Shown piece after piece: positions 43,803 through 53,896 of a stretch of 64,000 nucleotides of DNA (the stretch's first letter is position 1; the number at the start of each line of letters is the position of its first letter). Source of the stretch: Rhodococcus sp. SMB37 (lineage in GTDB: Bacteria > Actinomycetota > Actinomycetes > Mycobacteriales > Mycobacteriaceae); assembly GCF_004345605.1 (NCBI RefSeq), contig NZ_SLVY01000002.1, positions 1-64,000 of the forward strand, written 5' to 3'. The notes beneath the pieces are model-generated. The model was not told the DNA's origin. It made no database searches and saw only the letters and a program-made list of their open reading frames with translations. The position numbers and the translations under genes are program-made.

Positions 43803-45524
43803 ATGTCGTCGACCACCGACGTCGCTCCCCCCGCCGACTCGACACCTCCCGCTCGCCGTCGATCGGCGAAGCCCACCAAGCGCCGAGCAGAGGGCCAGTG
43901 GGCGTTGGGTTACCGCGAGCCGCTGAACGGGAACGAGCAGACCAAGAAGGACGACAATCCGCTCAACGTTCGTCAGCGGATCATCGATACCTACCAGCAC
44001 GTCGGCTTCGACAACATCGACAAGGCCGATCTCCGCAGCCGTTTCCGTTGGATGGGCCTCTACACGCAGCGCGCCGAAGGTTACGACGGCACCTGGACAG
44101 GCGACGACAACGCCGACCTCCTCGAAGCCCCGTACTTCATGATGCGCGTCCGCACCGACGGCGGTCAGTTGAACACCGCGCAGGTGCGCGCGATCGCGAG
44201 CGTCTCGAAGGACTTCGCTCGCGACACCGCAGACATCACCGACCGCCAGAACATCCAGTTCCACTGGATCGAGATCGAGAACGTCCCGGAGATCTGGCGT
44301 CGACTCGAAGCGGTCGGCCTGGAGACCACCGAGGCGTGCGGCGACTGCCCCCGCGGCATGCTCGGCTCCCCCCTCGCCGGCCTGTCCCCCAACGAGGTCA
44401 TCGACGCCACCCCGGCGCTCGAGGAGATCAAGCGCCGCTACATCGGCAATCCCGAGTACTCGAACCTTCCCCGTAAGTTCAAGACCGCGATCTCCGGCCA
44501 GCCCGACGTGGTGCACGAGATCAACGACGTCTCTTTCGTCGGTGTGAACCATCCCGAGCACGGTCCCGGATTCGATCTGTGGGTCGGTGGCGGTCTGTCG
44601 ACCAACCCGATGCTCGCAGAGCGCACCGGAGCGTGGATTCCGCTCGACGAGGTGGCCGACGTGTGGGAAGGCGTCGTCGCGATCTTCCGCGACTACGGCT
44701 ACCGGCGACTGCGCTCGAAGGCACGTCTGAAGTTCCTGATCAAGGACTGGGGCATCGAGAAGTTCCGTGAGGTGCTCGAGACGGAGTATCTGAAGCGTCC
44801 GCTCATCGACGGGCCTGCTCCTGAGAAGCCGCATCAACCCATCGACCACGTCGGTGTCACCAAGCAGACCGACGGCCTCAACGCCGTCGGATTCTCCGCG
44901 GTGTCCGGCCGGGTGTCCGGCACCATCCTCGACGTCCTCGCGGACTCCATGGACAAGGCCGGGTCCGATTCGGTGCGCCTGACCCCGTATCAGAAGCTGA
45001 TCGTCGTCAACGTGCCGGACGACAAGATGACCGATCTCGACGCCGACCTCGAAGCGGTCGGCCTCAGCTCACGGCCGTCGCGGTGGCGCCGCAACCTGAT
45101 CGCCTGCACCGGCCTCGAGTACTGCAAGTTGTCGTTCACCGAGACGCGCAGCCGTTCACAGAACCTCGTTCCGGAACTCGAAGCCCGCTTGGCCGAACTC
45201 AATTCCGAACTCGACGTACCGATCACGCTCAACTTCAACGGCTGCCCCAACTCGTGCGCGCGCATCCAGATCGCAGACATCGGATTCAAGGGCATGCTCG
45301 TCGACGACGGCGACGGCAAGCAGATCGAGGGATTCCAGGTACATCTCGGCGGCAGCCTCGGATTCGACATCGGATTCGGACGCAAGCTGCGTCAGCACCG
45401 CATCCTCGCTCATGAAGCGACCGACTACATCGAGCGTGTGGTGCGCAACTTCATCAAGAACCGGAATGCCGGCGAGCGCTTCGCCGAGTGGACCGTACGC
45501 GCAGACGAGGCGGACCTTCGATGA
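43803..45524 (+). CDS. sir: Ferredoxin-dependent sulfite reductase
   Basis: Reduces sulfite to sulfide with a siroheme-[4Fe-4S] centre. The 573-residue protein has the cluster ligands CTGLEYC (Cys435, Cys441) and GCPNSC (Cys481, Cys485). The ferrite-like repeats DITDRQNIQFHWI and TACGDC-like EACGDCPRG match the SirA/NirA family, in which a Tyr-Cys side-chain bond near the active site is known. The ATG at 43803 follows AGGAGAA. It heads the operon sir-cysH-cysD-cysN-chelatase, with stop/start overlap to cysH (ATGA), and is probably controlled by the Cys leader. Confidence 0.96.
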   Translation: MSSTTDVAPPADSTPPARRRSAKPTKRRAEGQWALGYREPLNGNEQTKKDDNPLNVRQRIIDTYQHVGFDNIDKADLRSRFRWMGLYTQRAEGYDGTWTGDDNADLLEAPYFMMRVRTDGGQLNTAQVRAIASVSKDFARDTADITDRQNIQFHWIEIENVPEIWRRLEAVGLETTEACGDCPRGMLGSPLAGLSPNEVIDATPALEEIKRRYIGNPEYSNLPRKFKTAISGQPDVVHEINDVSFVGVNHPEHGPGFDLWVGGGLSTNPMLAERTGAWIPLDEVADVWEGVVAIFRDYGYRRLRSKARLKFLIKDWGIEKFREVLETEYLKRPLIDGPAPEKPHQPIDHVGVTKQTDGLNAVGFSAVSGRVSGTILDVLADSMDKAGSDSVRLTPYQKLIVVNVPDDKMTDLDADLEAVGLSSRPSRWRRNLIACTGLEYCKLSFTETRSRSQNLVPELEARLAELNSELDVPITLNFNGCPNSCARIQIADIGFKGMLVDDGDGKQIEGFQVHLGGSLGFDIGFGRKLRQHRILAHEATDYIERVVRNFIKNRNAGERFAEWTVRADEADLR

Positions 45525-46228
45525 CCACATCCACACACACTTCCGACGACCTTCGAGAGATCGCCGCGCAGGGGGCGGCAAACCTCGAGGGCGCGTCGGC
45601 TCAGGAATTGCTGCGCTGGACCGAGGAGACGTTCGGCGACTCGTACATCGTGGCGTCGAACATGCAGGACGGGGTGCTCGTGCATCTCGCCGCGCAGGTC
45701 CACCCCGGCGTCGATGTCCTGTTCCTGGAGACGGGCTACCACTTCGCCGAAACTCTCGGCACCCGCGACGCCGTGGAACAGGTGTACGGCGTCAACGTGA
45801 TCAATGCGGCCGCGAAGCAGACCGTCGCCGAGCAGGATGCACTGCTGGGCAAGGACCTGTTCGCCCGCGATCCGGGCGAGTGCTGCCGCCTGCGGAAGGT
45901 GGTGCCGCTGAAGGAAACCCTGGGCGGATACCGCGCCTGGGTGACCGGCATCCGACGTGTCGAGGCGCCCACTCGGGCGAACGCACCGCTGATCTCGTTC
46001 GACGAGGCGTTCGGGCTCGTCAAGATCAACCCGATCGCGGCATGGACCGATGAGGACATGCAGAACTACATCGACGAACACGGGATTCTCGTCAATCCCC
46101 TCGTCGACGAGGGGTACCCGTCCATCGGGTGCGCCCCGTGCACGAACAAGCCACTTCCCGGGGCCGACCCGCGCAGCGGACGCTGGGCCGGCCAAGCCAA
46201 GACCGAATGCGGGTTGCACTCCTCATGA
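45521..46228 (+). CDS. cysH: Adenylylsulfate (APS) reductase
   Basis: Reduces APS to sulfite using thioredoxin. The 235-residue protein has the [4Fe-4S] ligands Cys121-Cys122 (ECCRLRK) and Cys204/Cys207 (CAPC), which mark it as an APS- rather than PAPS-reductase. The catalytic Cys230 is in the ECGLH tail. ATG 45521 overlaps the sir stop and its own stop overlaps cysD, so the three are translationally coupled. Using APS directly means no APS kinase is needed, consistent with the lack of cysC here. Confidence 0.96.
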   Translation: MTTSTHTSDDLREIAAQGAANLEGASAQELLRWTEETFGDSYIVASNMQDGVLVHLAAQVHPGVDVLFLETGYHFAETLGTRDAVEQVYGVNVINAAAKQTVAEQDALLGKDLFARDPGECCRLRKVVPLKETLGGYRAWVTGIRRVEAPTRANAPLISFDEAFGLVKINPIAAWTDEDMQNYIDEHGILVNPLVDEGYPSIGCAPCTNKPLPGADPRSGRWAGQAKTECGLHSS

Positions 46229-47169
46229 CACTCATCGATACGACAACGGCCGAACAGCGAACAAAGCTGGACGGCAACAAGTTCGACACTCTCGACGCCC
46301 TCGAGTCGGAAGCCATCCACATCTTCCGCGAGGTCGCGGGCGAGTTCGAACGGCCTGTGATCCTGTTCTCCGGCGGTAAGGACTCGACCGTTCTCCTCCA
46401 CCTCGCGATCAAGGCGTTCTGGCCTGCACCGCTGCCCTTCGCGCTGCTGCACGTCGACACCGGCCACAACCTGCCCGAGGTGCTCGCATTCCGCGACCAC
46501 GTAGTGGAGAAGTACAACCTGCGGCTACACGTGGCGAGCGTCGAGGAATACATCGCCGACGGCCGTCTCACCGAGCGGCCCGACGGCATCCGCAACCCGC
46601 TGCAGACCGTGCCGCTGCTCGACGCGATCTCGGAGAACCGGTTCGACGCCGTCTTCGGAGGCGCGCGCCGCGACGAGGAACGCGCACGCGCCAAGGAGCG
46701 GATCTTCTCACTGCGCAACGCGTTCGGCCAGTGGGATCCCAAGCGGCAGCGTCCCGAGCTGTGGAACCTGTACAACGGCAAGCACGCTCCGGGCGAGCAG
46801 GTGCGCGTCTTCCCCCTGAGTAACTTCACCGAGCTCGACATCTGGCGCTACATCGCGCGCGAGAACGTGGAGCTCGCGAGCATCTACTACGCGCACGAAC
46901 GTCCCGTCTACCAGCGTGACGGCATGTGGATGACCCCCGGGGTGTGGGGTGGCCCGAAGGACGGCGAGGAGCTGCAGACCCTCTCGGTGCGCTACCGCAC
47001 CGTCGGTGACGGCTCCACCACCGGTGCGGTGCTCTCCGAGGCCGCCGACAACGCAGCCATCCTGGCCGAGGTTGCGGCATCCCGCCTGACCGAACGCGGC
47101 GCTACCCGTGGCGACGACCGAGTTTCCGAAGCGGCCATGGAAGACCGCAAGCGAGAGGGCTACTTCTGA
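46225..47169 (+). CDS. cysD: Sulfate adenylyltransferase subunit 2
   Basis: The catalytic subunit that forms APS from sulfate and ATP. The 314-residue PP-loop protein has SGGKDST at 49-55, HVDTGHNLPE, and the C-terminal RYRTVGDGSTTG...KREGYF that is conserved in CysD. ATG at 46225 overlaps the cysH stop (ATGA). It forms a heterodimer with CysN, encoded two bases downstream. Confidence 0.97.
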   Translation: MTLIDTTTAEQRTKLDGNKFDTLDALESEAIHIFREVAGEFERPVILFSGGKDSTVLLHLAIKAFWPAPLPFALLHVDTGHNLPEVLAFRDHVVEKYNLRLHVASVEEYIADGRLTERPDGIRNPLQTVPLLDAISENRFDAVFGGARRDEERARAKERIFSLRNAFGQWDPKRQRPELWNLYNGKHAPGEQVRVFPLSNFTELDIWRYIARENVELASIYYAHERPVYQRDGMWMTPGVWGGPKDGEELQTLSVRYRTVGDGSTTGAVLSEAADNAAILAEVAASRLTERGATRGDDRVSEAAMEDRKREGYF

Positions 47170-47171
47170 TC

Positions 47172-48470
47172 ATGAGCGACCTCCTTCGCCTGGCTACCGC
47201 CGGGAGTGTCGACGACGGTAAATCCACGCTCGTGGGCCGTCTGTTGTACGACACGAAATCCGTTCTGGCCGACCAGATCGATGCCGTGACCCGCGCATCT
47301 GTCGATCGTGGCCTCGATACCCCCGACCTGTCGCTCCTCGTCGACGGCCTGCGCGCCGAACGGGAGCAGGGCATCACCATCGACGTCGCCTACCGGTACT
47401 TCGCCACGCCGAAGCGCAGCTTCGTGCTCGCCGACACCCCCGGTCACGTCCAATACACCCGGAACACGGTCTCGGGCGCCTCCACCGCCCAGCTCGTCGT
47501 GCTGCTCGTCGACGCACGCAAGGGCGTGATCGAGCAGACCCGCAAGCACGCAGCGGTGCTCGCGCTGCTCGGTGTGCCCAAGCTTGTGCTCGCCGTCAAC
47601 AAGATCGACCTCGTCGAGGACCCGGCACAGGTGTTCGCCGACATCAGGGGCGAGTTCAACTCGCTCACACGCTCGCTCGGCTGGGCTCCTGAGGACGTGC
47701 AGGAGATCCCGGTGTCGGCATTGCACGGCGACAACGTCGCGACCCGCTCGGAGAACACTCCCTATTACGACGGCCCGACCCTGATCGAGCACCTCGAGTC
47801 GGTCCCGGTCGACGCCGATGTACACGGGCGACACGATGTCGGCCTGCGGTTCGCCGTCCAGTACGTGATCCGGCCCCGCACCGCCGAGTTCCCCGACTAC
47901 CGAGGCTACGCGGGACAGATCGGTGCCGGTTCGGTTCGTCCCGGCGATGAGGTCGTGATCCTGCCATCCGGCATCCGCACGACTGTCGAACGCATCGACA
48001 CCGCGGACGGCGAACTCGACGTCGCGCACGCCGGCCGGTCGGTGACCCTCATCTTGGCCGACGATGTCGACGTCTCTCGCGGCGACGTCATCGCTGCCCC
48101 GGGTGCACCGGAGCCGATCGGCGAGTTCGAGGCGACCGTGTGCTGGCTGGCCGAGAAGCCGCTGCGCCCCGGTGCTCGTCTGCTGCTCAAGCACGGCACG
48201 CGCACCACGCAGGCCATCGTCGGTGCGCTCGAGGAACGTTTCGACGAGCAGAACCTGACGTCGGTTCCCAACCCGGAGTCGTTGGAACTCAACGAAATCG
48301 CGCGGATCTCGGTGCGCGTAGCCGAGCCGATCGCCGCCGACGACTACAAGGTCAACCGTCGCACCGGCAGCTTCCTCCTCATCGATCCGGCCGGCGGAAA
48401 CACCCTCGCGGCGGGCCTGGTCGGTAACGGGCTCTCCGACATCGAACTCGGAGACCACGTTCCCGCATGA
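47172..48470 (+). CDS. cysN: Sulfate adenylyltransferase subunit 1 (GTPase)
   Basis: An EF-Tu-like GTPase that drives APS formation by CysD. The 432-residue protein has G1 GSVDDGKST, G3 DTPGH and G4 NKID, then two beta-barrel domains. It ends without the fused CysC kinase domain found in many mycobacterial CysN/CysC proteins, fitting a pathway that feeds APS directly to CysH. Stop overlaps the start of the chelatase gene. Confidence 0.96.
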   Translation: MSDLLRLATAGSVDDGKSTLVGRLLYDTKSVLADQIDAVTRASVDRGLDTPDLSLLVDGLRAEREQGITIDVAYRYFATPKRSFVLADTPGHVQYTRNTVSGASTAQLVVLLVDARKGVIEQTRKHAAVLALLGVPKLVLAVNKIDLVEDPAQVFADIRGEFNSLTRSLGWAPEDVQEIPVSALHGDNVATRSENTPYYDGPTLIEHLESVPVDADVHGRHDVGLRFAVQYVIRPRTAEFPDYRGYAGQIGAGSVRPGDEVVILPSGIRTTVERIDTADGELDVAHAGRSVTLILADDVDVSRGDVIAAPGAPEPIGEFEATVCWLAEKPLRPGARLLLKHGTRTTQAIVGALEERFDEQNLTSVPNPESLELNEIARISVRVAEPIAADDYKVNRRTGSFLLIDPAGGNTLAAGLVGNGLSDIELGDHVPA

Positions 48471-49213
48471 TCCCGCTGATCGCTGTCGCGCACGGCAGCC
48501 GTGACCCGCGTTCTGCGCGGGCCGTGGCTGCCGCGCTCGCAGCTGTCCGCGACCGGCATCCCCAACTCGATGTCCGGCTTGCGTTTCTCGATCTGAACAG
48601 CCCGTCGGTTCCGCAGGTGCTCGATGCCGTGGCCGCCGAAGGACACCGACAGGCAGTCGTCGTCCCTCTGCTACTCGGCAGTGCATTCCACGCGCGTATC
48701 GATCTCCCGGCATTGCTGGCGGAGTCCAGGATCCGCAACCCACACCTCGACGTCGTGTCCGCCGACATTCTGGGCGACGACGAACTGCTCGTGGCAGCGG
48801 TGCGCGACAACATCGTCGGCGCAGGTGTGTCGCTGGACGATCCCACCGTCGGGGTCGCACTCTGCGCGGTCGGCTCGCGCCGGGTCGGTGCGAATGCGTC
48901 GACCGCGCTGGTCACACCGCGTGTACTCACCGGAACCGGGTGGACACTGGGCAGGACGTGCTTCGCGACCGCCACCGAGCCGTCCGTCGAATCGGCACTG
49001 TCGGAGCTCACCCGCTCGGGTGCACGCACTCTCGTGCTCGCGCCATGGATGCTGGCGCCCGGCTTGCTGTGGGACCGGGCCTGCGCCGCCGCCGAACCTC
49101 TGCGAGACGTGCACATAGCCACGACCCTCACCGATCATGAAGCCGTCAGCGACGTGATCGTCTCCCGCTACCTCTCTGTGGTCGCTGCGTCCCCTTCGCT
49201 CGTCGCTGCCTGA
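48467..49213 (+). CDS. Sirohydrochlorin chelatase (CbiX/SirB type)
   Basis: Inserts iron into sirohydrochlorin to make siroheme for sulfite reductase. The 248-residue class II chelatase has two related halves. The N-terminal AVAHGSRDPRSARAV and LLLGSAFHARIDLP carry the catalytic His residues; the second half has ATATEPSVESAL and APWMLAPGLLWDRA. It is coupled to cysN (ATGA overlap) and completes the operon, supplying the cofactor for its first gene. M. tuberculosis Rv2393 is the counterpart. Confidence 0.9.
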   Translation: MIPLIAVAHGSRDPRSARAVAAALAAVRDRHPQLDVRLAFLDLNSPSVPQVLDAVAAEGHRQAVVVPLLLGSAFHARIDLPALLAESRIRNPHLDVVSADILGDDELLVAAVRDNIVGAGVSLDDPTVGVALCAVGSRRVGANASTALVTPRVLTGTGWTLGRTCFATATEPSVESALSELTRSGARTLVLAPWMLAPGLLWDRACAAAEPLRDVHIATTLTDHEAVSDVIVSRYLSVVAASPSLVAA

Positions 49214-49346
49214 CGCACATCACACACGGCACAGCGATCTGCCACCGCGAGTGTTCGCGCGGCATTCACTTTCTTCGACTAGAACGGTACCTACCCCATC
49301 CGTGGGCAACCCGCTCGTCGGGAATCCGGATCCGCGAGGAGAACGC

Positions 49347-50237
49347 GTGCAGAACGAGCTACGGCACTACATCGACCGTCTCCGAACCGAAGGCTATTCG
49401 GTCCGTGACGATCACGGCGAGGATCCCGACCTCATCGACACCCACGGACGCGCTGTCGACACCTGGCGTGAGAACTACCCGTACAAGAAGCGGATGGATC
49501 GGGCGACCTACGAGGTCGAGAAATATCTCCTTCAGATCGAGCTCCTGAAGTTCCAGGCATGGGCGCTGGAGAACAAGACGAAGCACATCATCGTGTTCGA
49601 GGGGCGCGACGCAGCCGGCAAGGGCGGCACGATCAAACGTTTCCAGGAATACATCAATGTTCGACACGCACGTGTGGTGGCGTTGAACAAGCCGTCCGAC
49701 CGCGAGTCCGGGCAGTGGTACATGCAGCGATACATCCAGCATTTCCCCACCGCAGGTGAACTCGTGATGTTCGACCGCTCCTGGTACAACCGCGCGGGCG
49801 TCGAGCGGGTCATGGGTTTCTGCACCGACCGCGAATACCACCGTTTCATGGACCACGCCCCGCTGTTCGAGCAGCTGATCGTCGACGCGGGAATCTCCCT
49901 GACCAAGTTCTGGTTCTCCGTCACCCAGAACGAGCAACGCACCCGCTTCGCAATTCGCCAGCTCGACCCGGTCCGCCGCTGGAAACTGTCCGAGATGGAC
50001 CTCGAATCGCTCGACAAGTGGGACGAATACACCGCCGCGAAAGAAGAGATGTTCCGGCGCACCGACACCGACTACTCACCGTGGACCACCATCAAGTCCA
50101 ACGACAAGAAACGCGCCCGCATCAACGCGATGCGTTTCTTCCTCAACCAGTTCGATTACGACGACAAGGACGATCAAGTGGTGTTCGCCGCCGACCCGAA
50201 GATCGTGCAGCGCGGTAAGGATGCGGTCGGCGACTGA
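49347..50237 (+). CDS. ppk2: Polyphosphate kinase 2
   Basis: Transfers phosphate between polyphosphate and nucleotides. The 296-residue protein has Walker A as GRDAAGKGGTIKRF, Walker B as MFDRSWYNRAGVERVMGF, and the lid region TQNEQRTRFAIRQLDPVRRWKLSEMD, typical of single-domain class I PPK2. GTG at 49347 follows GAGGAGA; upstream frame is not conserved. It is probably a separate transcription unit lying between the sulfate-reduction and sulfate-uptake operons. Supplying ATP or GTP for CysDN is possible but speculative. Confidence 0.93.
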   Translation: MQNELRHYIDRLRTEGYSVRDDHGEDPDLIDTHGRAVDTWRENYPYKKRMDRATYEVEKYLLQIELLKFQAWALENKTKHIIVFEGRDAAGKGGTIKRFQEYINVRHARVVALNKPSDRESGQWYMQRYIQHFPTAGELVMFDRSWYNRAGVERVMGFCTDREYHRFMDHAPLFEQLIVDAGISLTKFWFSVTQNEQRTRFAIRQLDPVRRWKLSEMDLESLDKWDEYTAAKEEMFRRTDTDYSPWTTIKSNDKKRARINAMRFFLNQFDYDDKDDQVVFAADPKIVQRGKDAVGD

Positions 50238-50312
50238 ACCGCCGCGCGCCTGGGCCGTGTGTCGTGCCGTAACCATTCGAGCACCGAAGATCATCGAACC
50301 CTGGCGAGTAGA

Positions 50313-50328
50313 TGTGGTCTGTACCACA
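50313..50328. promoter_or_regulatory. Inverted repeat TGTGGT-CTGT-ACCACA before the stress protein
   Basis: Perfect six-base arms and a four-base spacer lie 27 bases upstream of the universal stress protein start. It may be an operator or a 5' UTR hairpin. It does not resemble the DosR box. Confidence 0.35.
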
Positions 50329-50355
50329 CTGGTGGCAGAGCGAGGAGAGACCACC

Positions 50356-51207
50356 ATGGGCACAGCATCGACCAGACGGGGAATCGTGGCAGGGATCGAC
50401 GGCTCCGACAGCGCGCTCGGCGCAGCACGCTGGGCCGCATCGATCGCGCTTCGGTTCGGCGAACCCCTTCAGCTGACACACGTCGTCCCCGAGCGGCCGT
50501 CGAGCAACGGCACTACCAGTGACGGCGGGAAAGCACTCGACGCGGCGGAGGCCGCGGTGCGTGCCGCACAACCCGAGGTCGTCGTCGAACGCACTATCGA
50601 AGTGGGTAAGCCCGCGCAGACCCTCGTGGAAATGTCGGGTGCCGCACGCATGATCGTGCTCGGCCACACGACGACGAGCGAGCTGCAGTCCATGTTCGCG
50701 CGATCCGATGTCGTGCACACCGCCAACCATGCACACTGTCCGGTCGTGTCGTGGCGCGGCGAGCCCGGTCCGCCCGAACTCGATGGCAAACCCATCGTCC
50801 TGGGGGTCGACGGCAGCGCATTGAGCGCTAAAGCCATCGCCCACGCCTTCGAGATCGCGGACAAGGCCGGCGCGCCGCTCACCGCGGTACACACATGGAC
50901 CGAGCAGTCCACCCTCACCTACGGCGAAGGGTCACGATTCACCGACTGGGATGCCTACCAGGAACACCGGACCGCGGAACTCGCGGAGAGCCTGGCGGGT
51001 CACCGCGAGAAGCATCCCGACGTGGAGATCTCGTACAGCGTCGAGCGCGGCAAACCCGACGTGCTGCTTCTCGAACATTCCGCGCACGCCCAGCTGGTGG
51101 TCGTCGGCAGTCACGGACGCAGCACCATTGCATCCGCGCTGCTCGGCTCGACCAGTCAGAATCTGATCCACCACTCGATGTGCCCGGTGCTCATCTGCCG
51201 TAGCTGA
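50356..51207 (+). CDS. Universal stress protein, tandem UspA domains
   Basis: A 283-residue protein with two Usp domains (about 8-140 and 147-283), as in mycobacterial stress proteins. The C-terminal domain keeps the ATP-binding GSHGRSTIASALLGSTSQNLI (GxxGx9GS). The N-terminal domain has a degenerate version (LGHTTTSELQSMF...), so only one nucleotide site may be functional. ATG 50356 follows GAGGAGAG. It is convergent with cysA, nine bases apart. Confidence 0.92.
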   Translation: MGTASTRRGIVAGIDGSDSALGAARWAASIALRFGEPLQLTHVVPERPSSNGTTSDGGKALDAAEAAVRAAQPEVVVERTIEVGKPAQTLVEMSGAARMIVLGHTTTSELQSMFARSDVVHTANHAHCPVVSWRGEPGPPELDGKPIVLGVDGSALSAKAIAHAFEIADKAGAPLTAVHTWTEQSTLTYGEGSRFTDWDAYQEHRTAELAESLAGHREKHPDVEISYSVERGKPDVLLLEHSAHAQLVVVGSHGRSTIASALLGSTSQNLIHHSMCPVLICRS

Positions 51208-51216
51208 GCATTCCGC

Positions 51217-52221
51217 CTAGTCAGCGCTCACCGCAACGGGCTCACCGGGCGCAGCAGTGACCTGCGCGTACACCGTATCTCCGGTCTTCAGGCCAAGTGC
51301 ACGCGCATCGCCACGCGTGATCTGCGCGATGAACGGCTCGCCGGTGGCGGCATTCGCCAACTCGACGCGCACCTCGAATCCGAGATGCACCACCCGCTCG
51401 ACGGTGGCGCGGGCGACACCGAGGTCCTCCGTGCCGGACGCCTGCGCGATCTCGAGGCCGGGTTCGTGACCGAGTCTGATGTCGTGCGGTCGCACGAGCC
51501 TGCCGTTGAACTTCGAGACGTTCCCGAGGAACGACATCACGAAGTCGTTCTCCGGGCGGTCGTAGAGATCCTCCGGCGTGCCGACCTGTTCGATCCGGCC
51601 GCGGTTCATCACGGCGATGCGGTCGGCGACGTCCAGCGCCTCCTCCTGGTCGTGAGTGACCAGCACGGTGGTCACGTGAACCTCGTCATGGAGTCGGCGC
51701 AGCCAGGTCCGCAGGTCGGCGCGTACCTTCGCGTCGAGCGCACCGAACGGCTCGTCGAGGAGGAGCACCTGAGGGTCCACCGCCAGAGCACGAGCGAGCG
51801 CCATGCGCTGCCGCTGCCCACCCGACAGCTGAGCGGGGTACCGATGCTGGAATCCGTCCAGTCCGACGACCTCGAGGAGTTCGTCGACCTTCGCTGTGAT
51901 CTGCTGCTTCGGGAGCTTGCGGATCTTCGGACCGAACGCGACGTTCTCACGAACCGTCATGTGTTTGAAGGCGGCGTAATGTTGGAACACGAAGCCGATC
52001 CCACGTTTCTGCGGCGATACGTGCGTGACGTCGTTGCCCGCGATGCGGACGGTACCGCCGTCGAGGGACTCGAGCCCGGCGATCGACCGCAGCAGAGTCG
52101 ACTTGCCCGAGCCGGACGGGCCGAGCAGTGCCGTCAACGAGCCGGGCGGGATGTCGAGTGAGACGTCGTCGAGCGCGGAGAAGTCGCCGTAATTCTTGAA
52201 CGCCCCGGTAACGGTGATCAT
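51217..52221 (-). CDS. cysA: Sulfate/thiosulfate ABC transporter ATPase
   Basis: Energises sulfate import. The 334-residue protein has Walker [11 protein letters not shown]-loop FQHYAAF, signature LSGGQRQR, Walker [12 protein letters not shown], switch His VTHDQEEAL, and a C-terminal TOBE-like regulatory domain. ATG at 52221 overlaps the cysW stop (ATGA). It is the last gene of the operon binding protein-cysT-cysW-cysA. Confidence 0.95.
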   Translation of the reverse strand: MITVTGAFKNYGDFSALDDVSLDIPPGSLTALLGPSGSGKSTLLRSIAGLESLDGGTVRIAGNDVTHVSPQKRGIGFVFQHYAAFKHMTVRENVAFGPKIRKLPKQQITAKVDELLEVVGLDGFQHRYPAQLSGGQRQRMALARALAVDPQVLLLDEPFGALDAKVRADLRTWLRRLHDEVHVTTVLVTHDQEEALDVADRIAVMNRGRIEQVGTPEDLYDRPENDFVMSFLGNVSKFNGRLVRPHDIRLGHEPGLEIAQASGTEDLGVARATVERVVHLGFEVRVELANAATGEPFIAQITRGDARALGLKTGDTVYAQVTAAPGEPVAVSAD

Positions 52222-53027
52222 GCTTTGGTGCTCCTCTTGCGGTCGAGCAATGTCATCAGCAGCAGGACCACCACTGCGATGGCCATGAGTAGGGTGGCCG
52301 CGCTGTACGCGCCGAAGGTGTTGTGGTCGTCGATGTAGCGAGCATGGACGAGCAGCGTGAGGGTCTGGGATACCCCGGGAAATCCGGACGAAACCATGAT
52401 GACCGCACCGAACTCGCCGAGCGCGCGGGCGACGGTGAGGACGATGCCGTACGTCAATCCCCAGCGGATTGCCGGCAGGGTGATTCGCCGGAACGTCTGC
52501 CACGTGCCGGCGCCCAGCGTCGCGGCGGCCTGCTCCTGTTCCTCCCCGATCTCGTAGAGAACGGGTTCGACCTCGCGCACCACGAACGGCAAGGTGACGA
52601 AGATCGTCGCGATGACCATGCCGGGCAGTCCGAAGATCACTCTGAATCCCAAGGATTCGAGTCCACCGAACCAGCCGCCCGCGCCCCACAGCATGATCAG
52701 CGCGACACCGACGACGATCGGTGACACCGCGAACGGCAGGTCCACGACGGACTGCAGAAGGCCCCGTCCCGGGAATCGCCCGCGCACCAGTGCGAGCGCA
52801 ACGACGATGCCGAAAACGACATTGACGGGGACGACGATCGCGACGATGAGCAACGACAGGTTGAGTGCGGAGATCGCTGCGGGCGTCGTGATCGAGTCGA
52901 CGAACGCCATCACACCGTTCTCGAAGGTGCGGTAGAGGATGACGCCGATCGGCACGACCAGCAGTACCACCAGGTAGCCGAGCGCGATCACGCGCAGCGA
53001 GATACGCGAGAGCGGAGAGAGTTTCAC
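52218..53027 (-). CDS. cysW: Sulfate ABC transporter permease CysW
   Basis: An inner-membrane subunit of 269 residues with six hydrophobic segments. The permease-ATPase coupling loop is visible as [30 protein letters not shown] (EAAxxxG type). Start ATG 53027 overlaps the cysT stop by four bases. It pairs with CysT to form the channel. Confidence 0.95.
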   Translation of the reverse strand: MKLSPLSRISLRVIALGYLVVLLVVPIGVILYRTFENGVMAFVDSITTPAAISALNLSLLIVAIVVPVNVVFGIVVALALVRGRFPGRGLLQSVVDLPFAVSPIVVGVALIMLWGAGGWFGGLESLGFRVIFGLPGMVIATIFVTLPFVVREVEPVLYEIGEEQEQAAATLGAGTWQTFRRITLPAIRWGLTYGIVLTVARALGEFGAVIMVSSGFPGVSQTLTLLVHARYIDDHNTFGAYSAATLLMAIAVVVLLLMTLLDRKRSTKA

Positions 53028-53875
53028 GCGTCGTTCTCCTCACGGACACGGCCGCGGTTCGCGACGAGCCGCAGCACGAACAGGGCCAGGAACGCGATGA
53101 GCAACAGCGCTACCGAGACCGCCGCGGCGTTGACGGGCCGGTCGATCTCGATCTGCTGTTGAATGTACTGCGATGCCACCTGGGTCTGGCCGGGAATGTT
53201 CCCGCCGATCAGCACGATCGAGCCGTACTCCCCGATGGCGCGGGCGAACGCGAGCCCGACTCCACCGAGGATCGCGGGCGCCAGGGTCGGCAGCACCACG
53301 GTCCGGAAAGTCGTGAAGTTGTCGGCGCCGAGCGACGCCGCGGCTTCCTCGACCTCCCGGTCGGCCTCGATCAGGACGGGTTGAACCGATCGCACCACGA
53401 ACGGCAGGGTGACGAACGCGAGCGCAACGACCAGACCGGGCTGTGTCGCATTGAGTTGGATACCGACGGGGCTCTGTGGTCCGTACAGCGCGAGCAGCAC
53501 GATGCTCGCCACGATCGTGGGAAGAGCGAACGGCAGGTCGATCAGTGCGTTGACGATCTTCTTTCCCGGAAACTCGTCCCGCACGAGCACCCACGCGATC
53601 AAAGTGCCCATCACTGCGTTGATCAACGCCACCACGATCGACACGGTGACCGTGATGCGAAGGGTGGCCAGGGCATTCGGTGCGGTGACGGCGTCCCAGA
53701 AGCCACCGAAGCCTTCCGAGAAGGCTTCGGTGGCCAGGGCCGCGAGTGGCAGCAGGACGATGATGCTCAGCCACAGGGTGGCGACGCCGATCCCGAGCGG
53801 GCCTACGGCACCGGTTACTTTCGCGGTGCGTCGGCCACGCTGCTTCGGGGCGGGCGCTTCTACTGGGGTACTCAC
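53024..53875 (-). CDS. cysT: Sulfate ABC transporter permease CysT
   Basis: An inner-membrane subunit of 283 residues with six membrane segments after a 25-residue basic cytoplasmic N-terminus. The coupling loop reads [30 protein letters not shown]. The stop overlaps cysW, and it starts 21 bases after the binding-protein gene, so the operon is compact. Confidence 0.95.
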   Translation of the reverse strand: MSTPVEAPAPKQRGRRTAKVTGAVGPLGIGVATLWLSIIVLLPLAALATEAFSEGFGGFWDAVTAPNALATLRITVTVSIVVALINAVMGTLIAWVLVRDEFPGKKIVNALIDLPFALPTIVASIVLLALYGPQSPVGIQLNATQPGLVVALAFVTLPFVVRSVQPVLIEADREVEEAAASLGADNFTTFRTVVLPTLAPAILGGVGLAFARAIGEYGSIVLIGGNIPGQTQVASQYIQQQIEIDRPVNAAAVSVALLLIAFLALFVLRLVANRGRVREENDA

Positions 53876-53896
53876 GGTCGGGCTCTGCTTCCGGCT

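Noticed and set aside
50313-50328. DosR box for the universal stress protein
   Set aside because: The repeat TGTGGT-N4-ACCACA does not match the GGGAC-type dormancy box.
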